A DNA stretch of 64,000 nucleotides from positions 372,001-436,000 of the forward strand of contig NZ_JAAVLX010000003.1 of NCBI RefSeq assembly GCF_013114825.1. Reading direction: 5' to 3'. The first letter of the stretch is position 1; every line of letters starts with the position of its first letter. Under the pieces are notes generated by a model. That model made no database searches. It was not told the origin of the DNA and worked only from the letters and a program-made list of their open reading frames with translations. The DNA comes from Bradyrhizobium australiense (GTDB lineage: Bacteria; Pseudomonadota; Alphaproteobacteria; Rhizobiales; Xanthobacteraceae). The translations under genes were made by a program, and so were the position numbers. Positions 8,451 through 17,437 of the stretch are shown in pieces.

Positions 8451-9779
8451 ATGCCGATTGGTGAGTTTGGCGGCGCACCGCCGCTGGTGGCCGAAGGCAG
8501 TCCGGCGCTCACGACGCCGATGTACTGGATGTACGAAATGGGCCACGCGTCGCTCAATCCGGCACGCGCCGTGACCGACGCCACCAAGATCCTGTTTCAA
8601 AACCCGCTTAATCCGTGGTCGCACACGCAGTTCGGCAAATCGATCGCGGCGGCCTGCGAATTGTTCGAGCGCACCACGCGCCGCTACGGCAAACCCGAAT
8701 GGGGGCTCGACTTCACCGAGGTTAACGGCATCCAGACGCCCGTCGAGGTCCGCTCGATCTGGGAAAAGCCGTTCTGCCGCTTGCTGCACTTCGATCGCAA
8801 GCTGACCCGGCCGCTACGCGCACCCCATCCGCGCGTCTTGGTCGTGGCGCCGATGTCCGGCCATTACGCGACGCTGCTGCGCGGCACGGTGGAGGCGTTC
8901 CTGCCGACGCATGAAGTCTATATCACCGACTGGTCCGACGCGCGGATGGTTCCGCTCACCGAGGGCCGTTTCGATCTCGACGACTATGTCGATTACGTCA
9001 TCGAGATGCTGCACGTGCTCGGCGGCAACATGCACGTGATAGCGGTGTGCCAGCCTTCGGTGCCCGTGGTGGCGGCGGTTTCCGTGATGGAAGCCGCGCG
9101 CGATCCCTTCGTTCCGCTGTCGATGACCTTGATGGGCGGCCCGATTGATACCCGCCGCAACCCAACTTCGGTGAACAACCTCGCCGCCGAGCGCGGCATC
9201 GAATGGTTCCGCAATCACGTCATCACCAAGGTCCCGTTCCCGCATCCCGGAGTGGGTCGTGACGTCTATCCAGGCTTCCTGCAGCTCTCGGGTTTCATCA
9301 CCATGAACCTCGATCGCCATACCGATGCGCACAAGGCTCTGTTCAACAATCTGGTGAAGGGCGACGGCGACATGGTCGACAAACATCGCGAATTCTACGA
9401 CGAATATCTCGCGGTGATGGATCTGACCGCCGAGTATTATTTGCAGACCGTCGACCTTGTATTCGTCAAGCACGCGCTGCCCAAGGGCGAGATGACCCAT
9501 CGCGGCAAGCCGGTTGATCCATCGAAAATCCGCCGCGTGGCGCTGATGACGGTGGAAGGCGAGAAGGACGACATCTCCGGCCTCGGTCAGACCGAAGCCA
9601 CGCACGCGCTGTGCCCCGCGATCCCCGATCATCGACGGGTCCACTACGTGCAAAAGGGCGTTGGACATTACGGTGTGTTCAACGGATCGCGTTTCCGTTC
9701 CGAAATCGTGCCGCGCATCTCCGATTTCATGATGTCGGCGGCCAATACCAAGCTCAGCCTGGTTGCTGCAGCCGAATAG
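8451..9779 (+). CDS. phaZ: Intracellular polyhydroxyalkanoate depolymerase
   Basis: Mobilises stored PHA granules by thiolysis or hydrolysis of the polyester. The protein is of the PhaZ1 intracellular depolymerase family (about 420-440 residues). It opens with the conserved MYWMYEMGHASLNPARA segment. The nucleophile motif is AVCQPSVP with Cys200 in place of serine, a feature of this family. The family's DWSDARMVPL segment comes earlier, and GVGHYGVFNGSRFR near the C-terminus supplies the histidine. No signal peptide, consistent with cytosolic granule degradation. It is transcribed on its own after the ABC exporter genes. Confidence 0.92.
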   Translation: MPIGEFGGAPPLVAEGSPALTTPMYWMYEMGHASLNPARAVTDATKILFQNPLNPWSHTQFGKSIAAACELFERTTRRYGKPEWGLDFTEVNGIQTPVEVRSIWEKPFCRLLHFDRKLTRPLRAPHPRVLVVAPMSGHYATLLRGTVEAFLPTHEVYITDWSDARMVPLTEGRFDLDDYVDYVIEMLHVLGGNMHVIAVCQPSVPVVAAVSVMEAARDPFVPLSMTLMGGPIDTRRNPTSVNNLAAERGIEWFRNHVITKVPFPHPGVGRDVYPGFLQLSGFITMNLDRHTDAHKALFNNLVKGDGDMVDKHREFYDEYLAVMDLTAEYYLQTVDLVFVKHALPKGEMTHRGKPVDPSKIRRVALMTVEGEKDDISGLGQTEATHALCPAIPDHRRVHYVQKGVGHYGVFNGSRFRSEIVPRISDFMMSAANTKLSLVAAAE

Positions 9780-9835
9780 CGACGATTTTGGCCTCCGTCG
9801 GGGGCGCCAATAAGCTTTTGAAACGATTCACAGAA

Positions 9836-9874
9836 CGGGATTCGCTCCCGACTCAAGGGGTGAGTTCAGACTCA
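9836..9874. promoter_or_regulatory. Two adjacent perfect hairpins upstream of the DUF45 gene
   Basis: CGGGA-TTCGC-TCCCG (9836-9850) and TGAGT-TCAG-ACTCA (9861-9874) are perfect 5-bp stems 10 bases apart. They lie in the gap after phaZ. They may be a weak transcription end for phaZ or part of a leader. Nothing else recognisable is in this gap. Confidence 0.2.
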
Positions 9875-10059
9875 TTCCTTGAACCCGTCCGAAGGCACCG
9901 GTTCCATCCAAAAAATCCGGTTCCGGGCCCATCCTATAGACGCATTTTAGCACTTAGCCCCTGTATATTGGGCAAATGATTTGTTTTTGCGCCGAACGAT
10001 TTCCCTGGCGGCGGATATGGCAGAATCCGGGCGAACTCCTGCTCCCCGGACTCTCAGAA

Positions 10060-10815
10060 ATGGCTACTCGCGCCCTCCTTTATCGGCGGCCCGCCGAACC
10101 CGCGACTCTTTTGGTCAAACACTGCTCGCAAGTCTTTGCGATCAGGCTGCGTCGGCATCGCCGGGCGCGGCGATACACCTTGCGCATTCATCCGACGGAT
10201 CGTGAAGCGATCCTGACCATGCCGCCGCGCGGTACTCTCGCCGAAGCCAAGGAGTTCGCGCAGCTTCACGGCGGCTGGATCGCGGCGCGTCTCGGTCGTT
10301 TGCCGAAGGCAGCGCCGTTCCAAGCCGGCACTGTCATACCGCTGCGCGGCGTGCCGCACCGGCTGGTGCATCGCGCGGGTGAGCGCGGCACGGTCTGGAC
10401 CGAAACCCGCGACAGCGGCGAGAAGATCTTGTGCGTGGCCGGCGGCTACGAGCACATGGACCGGCGCGTCCACGACTTTCTCAAGCGCGAAGCGCGCAAG
10501 GAGCTGCACAAAGCATCGCTCGCCTATGCCGCGGAACTTGGCGTGCGGGTCAGGCGCGTGTCGATCCGCGATCAGTCGAGCCGCTGGGGTTCATGCACCT
10601 CGGCTGGATCGTTGTCGTATTCCTGGCGGCTGATCCTCGCGCCGCCCTATGTGTTGGACTATCTCGCTGCCCATGAGGTCGCGCATCTTGTGGAGATGAA
10701 CCATTCGCCCCGGTTCTGGCGGGTCGTCGACCGCATCTGCAACCATGTCGAACGCGCCAAGCGCTGGCTCGACACCTACGGCAACGATTTGCACCGTTAT
10801 GGGGTCGAGGATTAG
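10060..10815 (+). CDS. DUF45/YgjP-type zinc metallopeptidase
   Basis: Cytoplasmic M48-clan metallopeptidase of the YgjP/DUF45 group. The N-terminal half contains the repeated Arg/Arg motif of the family (RLRRHRRARRYTLRIH). The zinc site is HEVAH (His205, Glu206, His209), followed by MNHSPRFW carrying the third ligand region. RDQSSRWGSCTSAGSLSYSW is the highly conserved segment before it. The frame is open for 28 codons further upstream, from ATG at 9976. I favour the internal ATG giving MATRALLYRR because the upstream extension has no family similarity. Function is poorly defined in all bacteria. Confidence 0.8.
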   Translation: MATRALLYRRPAEPATLLVKHCSQVFAIRLRRHRRARRYTLRIHPTDREAILTMPPRGTLAEAKEFAQLHGGWIAARLGRLPKAAPFQAGTVIPLRGVPHRLVHRAGERGTVWTETRDSGEKILCVAGGYEHMDRRVHDFLKREARKELHKASLAYAAELGVRVRRVSIRDQSSRWGSCTSAGSLSYSWRLILAPPYVLDYLAAHEVAHLVEMNHSPRFWRVVDRICNHVERAKRWLDTYGNDLHRYGVED

Positions 10816-10841
10816 CTCTTCGCCACCGCACTTACCGCTGT

Positions 10842-10940
10842 CGTCACCCGCGAAGGCGGGTGACCCAGTATTCCAGAGACAGTGGTGATCAGCCGAGAAG
10901 CCGCGGCGTACTGGATACCCCGCTTTCGCGGGGTATGACG
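10842..10940. repeat. Long palindromic repeat (CGTCACCCGCGAAGGCGGG type)
   Basis: Left arm CGTCACCCGCGAAGGCGGG and right arm CCCCGCTTTCGCGGGGTATG are imperfect complements with small internal hairpins. The middle contains CCAGTATTCCAGAGAC and GTACTGGATACCC. I remember it as one of the commonest Bradyrhizobium intergenic palindromes. It sits between the convergent DUF45 and pbp1A genes. Confidence 0.7.
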
Positions 10941-10966
10941 GCTAGGAGTACGTGGCACGCGGATCG

Positions 10967-13189
10967 TTATCTTCCAAACAGCCGGTCCACCAGCCAGCCA
11001 TCGAGTCCTGCCGCGGCTTCCGGCCGCGCATTTGGATTGGGTGGCGGCGCGGAGGTTCGTGCCGGCGCAGGCCGGTACGAACCGGCTGACGAGACCGGCG
11101 CCGACGGACTCGGCGCTGCACTGACCTGCGACGCCGTCTGGAACATGTTCGACAAAAATCCACCGCGCTGCGAATTCGGCAGGGCCGCCACCGGCACGCC
11201 CTGATGCGCCGATCGCATGAAGCGGGTCCAGACTTCCACCGGCAGGCCGCCGCCGGTTGCCTTCTTGGTCGGCGAGTTGTCGTCATTGCCGAGCCAGACG
11301 CCGGTGACGAGGTTCGCCGTGTAGCCGATGAACCAGGCGTCGCGGAAATCCTGGCTGGTGCCGGTCTTGCCGGCGGCCATCCAGCCCGGAATCTCCGCTT
11401 TGCGCGCGGTGCCCGAGAGCAGCGTCTCCTGCATCATCGTGTTCATCATCGCGACATGGCGCGGCTCGATTACCTGGCCGAGTGGATCGGCCGTGCGCTT
11501 GTACAGCACCTTGCCTTCGTTGGTGCGGATCTTGGTCACGACATGCGGGGAGACGCCGAGCCCGCCATTGGCAAACGGCGCATAGGCGCCGACCAGCTCG
11601 ATGACAGATACCTCGGAGGTGCCGAGCGCGATCGAGGGATTGGCCTCGAGTTTGGATGAAATGCCGAGCCGGTGCGCGGTCCGGACCACATTTTTCGGCC
11701 CGACTTCGAGGCCGAGCCGTACCGCCACCGTGTTGAGCGACATAGCCAGCGCCTGCGTCAGCGTGACCGAGCCGAAATATTCATGCGTATAGTTCTCCGG
11801 GCGCCAGCCCTTGAGATCGAGCGGCGCGTCCTGCCGGATCGTTTCCGGCGTCAGGCCGCCTTCGATCGCCGTCAGATAGATGAATGGCTTGAACGCCGAG
11901 CCCGGCTGGCGCTTGGCCGTGACCGCCCGGTTATACTGGCTCTCGGCATAGTTCCGCCCGCCGACCATGGCGCGCACCGCGCCCTCGGGCGTCATCGCCA
12001 CCAGCGCGCCTTGCGTGACGTTGAATTTCACGCTCTTGGCCGCCAGCTCGTCGATGATCGCGGCTTCCGCCACGCTCTGCAGCTTCGGATCGATCGTGGT
12101 CTCGACCACGATGCTCTGGTCGATCTGGCCGACGAGATCGTCGAGCACTTCGCCGATCCAGTCGGCGACGTAATTGACCGTGCCGGCGCCGGCCGGCTTC
12201 ACGTTGTAGGAGGAATGTCCGATCGAGGCCTTGGCCTGGGCGTCGCTGATGAATTTGGCCTCCGCCATCGCCGCGAGCACGATCTGCGCGCGCTGCTCGG
12301 CTCCTTCAGGATTGCGGTTTGGCGCCAGCCGCGATGGCGACTTGACAAGGCCGGCCAGCATGGCGGCTTCCGCGACGGTTACGTTCTTCGCCGATTTGCC
12401 GAAATAGCGCTGCGCCGCCGCCTCGATACCATAAGCGCCGGAACCGAAGTAGACGCGGTTCAGATAAAGCTCGAGAATTTCGTTCTTCGAATGCTTGCGC
12501 TCCAGCCACAGCGCGAGTTCCACCTCCTGCAGCTTGCGCGCCATCGTCCGTTCCTGGGTCAGGAACAGGTTTTTCGCGAGCTGCTGCGTCAGCGTCGAGC
12601 CGCCCTGCGAAACGCCGCGATGCAGGATGTTGGTAACAGCCGCGCGTGCAATGCCGACGGGATCGATGCCGTAATGCGAATAGAAGCGACGGTCCTCGAT
12701 GGCGATGAAGGCCTTCGGCAGATAGGGCGGCAGATCTTTCAGTGCGATATTGGAGCCCGGCGCTTCGCCGCGCGAGGCCAGCACGCTGCCGTCAACGCCG
12801 ACAATCTGGATGGTCGGCGGGCGCTTTGGAATTTCCAGCGACTGGATCGCCGGCAAATGCGCGCCGACCCAGACCACGATGCCGATGATCGCGATTGCCG
12901 CCCACAGGCCGAGCACCGCGCCCCAATAGATGAGACGTCCGACCTTGAAGCGGCCGCGCGATTTCGAGCGCCGTTTCGCGCCGCTTTTTGCCCCGCGCGG
13001 CTTGCGCTCGCGCGGGGGCGGCTCGTCGTCATCTTCGTCCTTGCGATTCGGCACTGGCTTTTTCGGTTTGTCGTCGTCGGTGGCGTCCGGAATGCGATCC
13101 GCTGGCGAGAGACGCAGCTCGGCGAGCGCTGCCGGAAGCCCAAATAACGGCTCCTTGCGCGCGCCGCTCTTTTTCCGTCCCCACGCCAT
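10967..13189 (-). CDS. mrcA: Bifunctional penicillin-binding protein 1A
   Basis: Class A PBP of 740 residues that polymerises and cross-links peptidoglycan in the periplasm. A basic, acidic-patch-rich cytoplasmic tail (~80 residues) precedes one membrane helix (LIYWGAVLGLWAAIAIIGIV). The GT51 domain has the catalytic Glu in AIEDRRFYSHYG (about residue 163) and GGSTLTQQLAKNLFL. The transpeptidase domain has the SxxK serine in PGSAFKPF (about 430), SLN for SxN, and KTGTSQDFRDAW. The C-terminal tail is rich in Pro, Ala and Ser. It is transcribed leftward as a single gene. All catalytic motifs are intact. Confidence 0.93.
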   Translation of the reverse strand: MAWGRKKSGARKEPLFGLPAALAELRLSPADRIPDATDDDKPKKPVPNRKDEDDDEPPPRERKPRGAKSGAKRRSKSRGRFKVGRLIYWGAVLGLWAAIAIIGIVVWVGAHLPAIQSLEIPKRPPTIQIVGVDGSVLASRGEAPGSNIALKDLPPYLPKAFIAIEDRRFYSHYGIDPVGIARAAVTNILHRGVSQGGSTLTQQLAKNLFLTQERTMARKLQEVELALWLERKHSKNEILELYLNRVYFGSGAYGIEAAAQRYFGKSAKNVTVAEAAMLAGLVKSPSRLAPNRNPEGAEQRAQIVLAAMAEAKFISDAQAKASIGHSSYNVKPAGAGTVNYVADWIGEVLDDLVGQIDQSIVVETTIDPKLQSVAEAAIIDELAAKSVKFNVTQGALVAMTPEGAVRAMVGGRNYAESQYNRAVTAKRQPGSAFKPFIYLTAIEGGLTPETIRQDAPLDLKGWRPENYTHEYFGSVTLTQALAMSLNTVAVRLGLEVGPKNVVRTAHRLGISSKLEANPSIALGTSEVSVIELVGAYAPFANGGLGVSPHVVTKIRTNEGKVLYKRTADPLGQVIEPRHVAMMNTMMQETLLSGTARKAEIPGWMAAGKTGTSQDFRDAWFIGYTANLVTGVWLGNDDNSPTKKATGGGLPVEVWTRFMRSAHQGVPVAALPNSQRGGFLSNMFQTASQVSAAPSPSAPVSSAGSYRPAPARTSAPPPNPNARPEAAAGLDGWLVDRLFGR

Positions 13190-13333
13190 GCCAAACGCCG
13201 CTCACACCCGTCCCGACGCACGCTAGCGGTGGCTGTTTAAGGCTCGGTTACGGAAAGGTTAATGCGGGATTAGGAGGTGCGGCGGGGCCATATTAGGATT
13301 GGCAAACGACAGCGTTCTTAAGGAGAAAACGGC

Positions 13334-13759
13334 ATGGGCCACATCGATCCGACTAAGGAAGTGTTCGCGCAATTCCGGGCCAACGACCGGCCGGGTCCGA
13401 TCCACATGCTCAACTTGGTCCGGCTGCGTGCTGAGGCCACCTATCCCGACGGCCGCAAGGCGACCGGCGCGGAAGCCTATGCGGCCTATGGGCGCGAAAG
13501 CGGCCCGGTGTTCGAACGGCTCGGAGGGCGGATCGTGTGGCAGGGCGGGTTCGAGCTGATGCTGATCGGGCCGCAGGACGAGCGCTGGGATCATTGCTTC
13601 ATCGCCGAATATCCAAGCGTCGCGGCGTTCGCCGAAATGATCCGCGATCCCGTCTACCGCGAAGCGGTCAAACACCGTCAGGCTGCGGTCGAGGATTCCC
13701 GCCTGATCCGCCACGCCGTGCTCCCGGTCGGCAAGACGTTCGGGGAGCTACCGAAGTGA
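13334..13759 (+). CDS. DUF1330 domain protein
   Basis: 141-residue protein of the DUF1330 family, a dimeric alpha/beta-barrel (ferredoxin-like) fold of unknown function. The family pattern is visible as GPIHMLNLVRLR, then the Tyr/Ala-rich EAYAAYGRESGPVFERLGG and the C-terminal AFAEMIRDPVYREAVKHRQAA. A very good ribosome site (AAGGAG, 9 bases before ATG) fixes the start. It stands alone, divergent from pbp1A. Enzymatic roles have been suggested for the fold but none can be assigned here. Confidence 0.85.
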   Translation: MGHIDPTKEVFAQFRANDRPGPIHMLNLVRLRAEATYPDGRKATGAEAYAAYGRESGPVFERLGGRIVWQGGFELMLIGPQDERWDHCFIAEYPSVAAFAEMIRDPVYREAVKHRQAAVEDSRLIRHAVLPVGKTFGELPK

Positions 13760-13975
13760 CCCCGCTCGGCCGGGCTTGACCCGGCCATCCATCAAGCGAA
13801 GCTTCTCATGAAGAATAATGGATTGCCGGGTTCCGGCTTCGCCAAGGCTACCCGTCCTGGCGCGCCGAAGCTTTAGCGGAGGCGGCAGCCCGGCATTGAC
13901 GACACGGAAAAATTCGGCGGCCCCGAGGGGCCGCCGATCGCTTCTTCCGCCGATCGTTTAGTAGGTCGTCGAGCT

Positions 13976-15202
13976 CTAACCCGCCGCGCCCTTGTCCTCC
14001 AGGATTGGGCCGAACAATTCCCAGCGCTCTCCGTTGAACTTCATCATCTGCAGCTGCTTGTTGACGCGGTAATCGTCCGGCGTGGTGTTGACGGTGATGC
14101 CCGGCAGCAGCAGGTCGAGCTGAACGTTCTTCAGGTTGGTGGCCTGTTTCAACACGTTCTCGCGGGTCAGATTGTCGCCGCACGCCTTGAGCACATGGAT
14201 CAGCAATTGCGTGGTCATGTAGCCATAGGAGTTGAAGCTCGAGTCCTTGTCGCCGTCAGGATAGTACTTCGCCATGAACTCGAAATATTTCTTCATGCCC
14301 GGATCGTCTTTCCACGTCGGATCCAGCGGATCCTTGCCGTAATTGACGCTGATCACGCCTTTGGAAGCTTCGAGTCCGGCCGGCTTCATCACGGCGCCAA
14401 CCGAGGTCGCGTTGATGTCGAGGATGTGGACCGGCTTCCACGCGAGCTCGTGGATCTTTTTGATCGCCTGCGCCGCCTGTTTCGGCGTCGTCGCCGAGAA
14501 GAACAGGTCCGCGCCGGCGTCCTTGATCTTGAGGATCTGCGAATCGATGGTCGGGTCGGAGACTTCGTAGGAAGCTTCCGCCACGATCATCTTCGCGGCC
14601 TTGTCGCCGAGGCCAGCCTTGATGCCGTTCAAATAATCCTTGCCGAGGTCGTCGTTTTGATAGAGCACGCCGACCTTGGCGTTCGGATATTCCTTGATGA
14701 TGTACTGGCCGTAGATGCGCCCCTCGACGAAGTAGTTGGGGTTGAAGCCCATCGTCCACGGAAAATTCTTCGGGTCGGTGAACTTCGAGGCGCCGGTCGC
14801 GGCGAACAGTTGCGGCACCTTCTTGGCATTGAGATATTTCTGCACCGCTGCGTTCGAGGGCGTACCGAGCAGCTGGAAGGTCAGCAGCACCTCGTCGCTC
14901 TCGACCAACTTGCGCACCTGCTCGACGGCCTTGGGCGGCGAGTAGGCGTCGTCATACTGGACCAGATTGATCTTGCGGCCATTCACGCCGCCCTGCTCAT
15001 TGATCATCTTGATGTAGGCCGCCTGGGTCTTGCCGATGGTGGCATAGGCGGAGGCCGGTCCGCTGAATGGATTGGTCTGGCCGATCTTGATCTCGGTGTC
15101 GCTCGCGCCGGTGTCGTATTTTTTCTGCGCCGACGCCGTGGAGACCGACAGCGCAAGAGCCAGCGCCATGCCGATGGCCAGATGGAAAATACCCTTCCTC
15201 AT
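13976..15202 (-). CDS. Branched-chain-type ABC substrate-binding protein
   Basis: Periplasmic type-I solute-binding protein (Leu/Ile/Val-binding family), 408 residues. A signal peptide (MRKGIFHLAIGMALALALSV, cleavage after STASA) precedes the ligand-binding lobes. IKIGQTNPFSGPASAY and PWTMGFNPNYFVEGRIYGQ are typical of the group that binds aromatic or amide ligands rather than leucine. No permease or ATPase gene adjoins it, so it must use a transporter encoded elsewhere. A frameshifted close copy lies immediately upstream on the same strand, pointing to a tandem duplication in which this copy was kept. Confidence 0.9.
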   Translation of the reverse strand: MRKGIFHLAIGMALALALSVSTASAQKKYDTGASDTEIKIGQTNPFSGPASAYATIGKTQAAYIKMINEQGGVNGRKINLVQYDDAYSPPKAVEQVRKLVESDEVLLTFQLLGTPSNAAVQKYLNAKKVPQLFAATGASKFTDPKNFPWTMGFNPNYFVEGRIYGQYIIKEYPNAKVGVLYQNDDLGKDYLNGIKAGLGDKAAKMIVAEASYEVSDPTIDSQILKIKDAGADLFFSATTPKQAAQAIKKIHELAWKPVHILDINATSVGAVMKPAGLEASKGVISVNYGKDPLDPTWKDDPGMKKYFEFMAKYYPDGDKDSSFNSYGYMTTQLLIHVLKACGDNLTRENVLKQATNLKNVQLDLLLPGITVNTTPDDYRVNKQLQMMKFNGERWELFGPILEDKGAAG

Positions 15203-15516
15203 AATGCTGCATTCCTCGTGTGTTTATGATTGAGCTGATGAGCTTGCCCGCTGCCGTTAGCCCGGACCCGCGTCATCGCTGCCACAATAGTGGCGGAAGC
15301 CATATTGCAATGCAAGCGTAGCCCATTCGAACGATCCAGGTGGGGTGAACGCGCCTGGGAAAGATAGCAGGTTCCGCCTGCACAAAAAGACTCCACTGCT
15401 GCCGAGCGGCGCGTAATAATGCACGATCGAACAACGCGACCTATCGACATCAAATGAAACCGCCGGCCTCGTGCTGAGGACGACACCGGCCGTCATCCGC
15501 CGATCGGTAGCTCTGT
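15203..15516. other. Gap between the tandem substrate-binding protein genes
   Basis: About 310 bases lie between the intact and the broken copy. I see no credible reading frame or repeat. It should contain the promoter of the intact gene and the end of the broken one, but no motif stands out. Confidence 0.4.
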
Positions 15517-16733
15517 TTAACCGGCCGGCCCGGTATCCTCTATGATCGGGCCGAACAGCTCCCAGCGCTCGCCGTTGAACTTCATCATCTGCATCTGCTT
15601 GTTGATGCGGTAGTCGGTCGGCGAGGTATTGGTGACCATGCCGGGCAGCGACAGGCTGCCGTTTTCAGATTGGCCGCCTGCTTCATGATGTTTTGGCGCG
15701 TGAGGTTGTCGCCGCACTGCTGCAGGACCTTCACCAGCAATTCCGCGGTCGAATAACCATACGTGTTGACGGTGTCGAGCTTGTCGCCCTCCGGGTAATA
15801 TTTGTCCATGAAGGCGAAATAGGCCTGGATGCCGGGATCGTCCTTCCACTGCGGATCGCCGGGGTCCTTGCCGTAGTTGGTCGAGATGATGTCCTTGGAG
15901 ATGTCGAGGCCCGCGGGCTTTAGCGTGGCCGACACCGGGCTCGCATTGATGTCGAGGATGTGGACGGCTTCCAGCCGAGGTCGGCGACCTTCTTGATCGC
16001 TTGCGCTGCAAATTTCGGCGTCGAGGCGTCATAGAGCAGGTCGGCACCGGCAGCCTTCAGCTTGACGATCTGCGAGTCGATGGTCGGATCGGTCAGCTCA
16101 TAGGAGGTTTCGGCGACGATCATGGAAGCCGCCTTGGCGCCCAGGCCTTCCTTCAAGCCCGTGACATAGTCGCGGCCGAGATCGTCTTTTTGATAGAGAA
16201 CGCCGATCTTGGCGTTGGGGTGATTTTGCAGAATGTATTTGGCGTAGATCCGCCCCTCGGACTGGTAATTGGGATTGTATCCCATGGTCCAGGGGAAATT
16301 CTTGGGATCGGTGAATTTCGACGCCCCGGTCGCGGCGAGGAGCTGCGGCACCTTCTTGGCGTTGAGGTACTTCTGGACGGCGGCGTTGATGGCGTGCCGA
16401 TGATCTGGAAGGTGAACAATACCTCGTCGCTCTCGACCAGCTTGCGCACCTGCTCGACGGCTTTCGGCGGCGAGTAGGCGTCGTCATACTGGATCAAATT
16501 GATCTTGCGGCCGTTGATGCCGCCCTGCTCGTTGATCATCCTGAAATAGGCGGCCTGCGTCTTGCCTATACCGGCATAGCTGAGGCCGGTCCCGAGAACG
16601 GAACGGTCTGGCCGTTCTTGATTTCAGTATCGCTCGCGCCGGCGTCGTATTTTTTCTGCGCGCTGGCTGGCGAGGCCGACATCGCGATCGCAATAGCAGT
16701 GCCTGCAAGCAGATGAAGAATGCCGCTCCTCAT
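15517..16733 (-). pseudogene. Frameshifted tandem copy of the ABC substrate-binding protein
   Basis: Start ATG at 16733 has a good GGGAG ribosome site and a signal peptide (MRSGILHLLAGTAIAIAMSA). The sequence follows the intact neighbour closely to the very end (FNGERWELFGPI, TGPAG stop) but changes frame four times. Each change is explained by loss of one base: near 16587 (PASA/YAGIGK), 16390 (GTPS/NAAVQK), 15968 (GWKP/VHILD) and 15663 (NLK/NGSLSL). Adding four bases to the 1217 present gives exactly 407 codons, so nothing else is missing. It is either a recently inactivated duplicate or a stretch with sequencing errors. As read, only a ~50-residue fragment could be made. Confidence 0.85.
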
Positions 16734-16860
16734 ATCGTTGCTCCCGTATGGCCGACGATCCTGTCCGGCAATCGCTTGGGATTGCCGGCGTCATCGTTGT
16801 CAGGGAGTTTGGCGGAACGGTTTTGGCAATGCAAGACGATGCTGGGTGGTGAATGACCCG

Positions 16861-16934
16861 GAGCATGATCCGGAAAAGTGGGTACCGGTTTTCCCTGGGG
16901 ACAAACGCGAAGCGTTTGCCCGGAGATCATGCTC
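16861..16934. repeat. Palindromic repeat (GAGCATGATCC type)
   Basis: Perfect 10-base arms GAGCATGATC and GATCATGCTC enclose GGAAAAGTGGGTACCGG and an inner hairpin (CAAACGCGAAGCGTTTG). A diverged relative with the same GTGGGTACCGG core lies directly upstream of mutS (30679-30746). I remember both forms as dispersed elements in Bradyrhizobium. It separates two pseudogenes. Confidence 0.65.
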
Positions 16935-16979
16935 AAGTAAGAAGCTAGAGCGGGATGACGGTTCAAAGAAACGTTTACT

Positions 16980-17341
16980 CTAACTCAGCCAGAGCAGGAT
17001 CAAGGCGAGCGCCGCGGGCGCCGCCTGCACGTACAGGATCCGGCGGCTGACGGTCGCCGCGCCATAGGCGCCGGCCACGATCACGCAGAGCAGAAAGAAA
17101 ATCTTGATCTGGAACGCGAAGACCGGATTGGGCTGGAGCAGGCCCCAGACGAGGCCCGCGAAGGAAGCCGTTATACAGGCCCCTGATTGGCGGCCAACAC
17201 CGCGGAATCCCTTGCCTTCTCGATCGGGTTGCGAAAGATCTTCAGGCCCAGCGGCTTGTCCCAGAGAAACATCTCCAGCACGAGAAAGAACACGTGGAGC
17301 GCAGCGACCACCGCGACTAGAACGTTGGCGATGAAGATCAT
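16980..17341 (-). pseudogene. Frameshifted DUF1304 membrane protein gene
   Basis: Small membrane protein of the DUF1304 family (about 120 residues, four helices). The first part reads MIFIANVLVAVVAALHVFF ... DSAVLAANQG from ATG at 17341, preceded by a GGGGGA ribosome site. The rest (GLVWGLLQPNPVFAFQIKIF ... ALALILLWLS) is in another frame. Two single-base insertions in short runs explain the break: one G in CAGGGGCC and one T in TTCCTTCG, both near 17165-17195. Removing two bases from 362 leaves exactly 120 codons, the usual family length. Either a young pseudogene or local sequence error. Confidence 0.8.
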
Positions 17342-17437
17342 GTTGCGGTCCCCCAACCGGCAGCAGAATTCGGGTGGACGCTGACACGCCGCAGGTGAAA
17401 AGTGCGGGCACTCACGGATATTTTTCAGGGAATGACG

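Noticed and set aside
11672..13147. Long open frame on the plus strand opposite the PBP1A gene (about 490 codons)
   Set aside because: It is the mirror of a well-supported gene; high GC at third positions keeps the opposite strand free of stops. Composition is Arg/Asp-rich without any family motif.
13976..15202. Riboswitch or attenuator before the substrate-binding gene
   Set aside because: The ~310-base gap upstream has no conserved aptamer core or terminator/antiterminator pair that I can identify.
15517..16733. Programmed frameshifting as explanation for the broken substrate-binding gene
   Set aside because: Four separate shifts without slippery heptamers or stimulators are not plausible; decay or sequence error explains them better.
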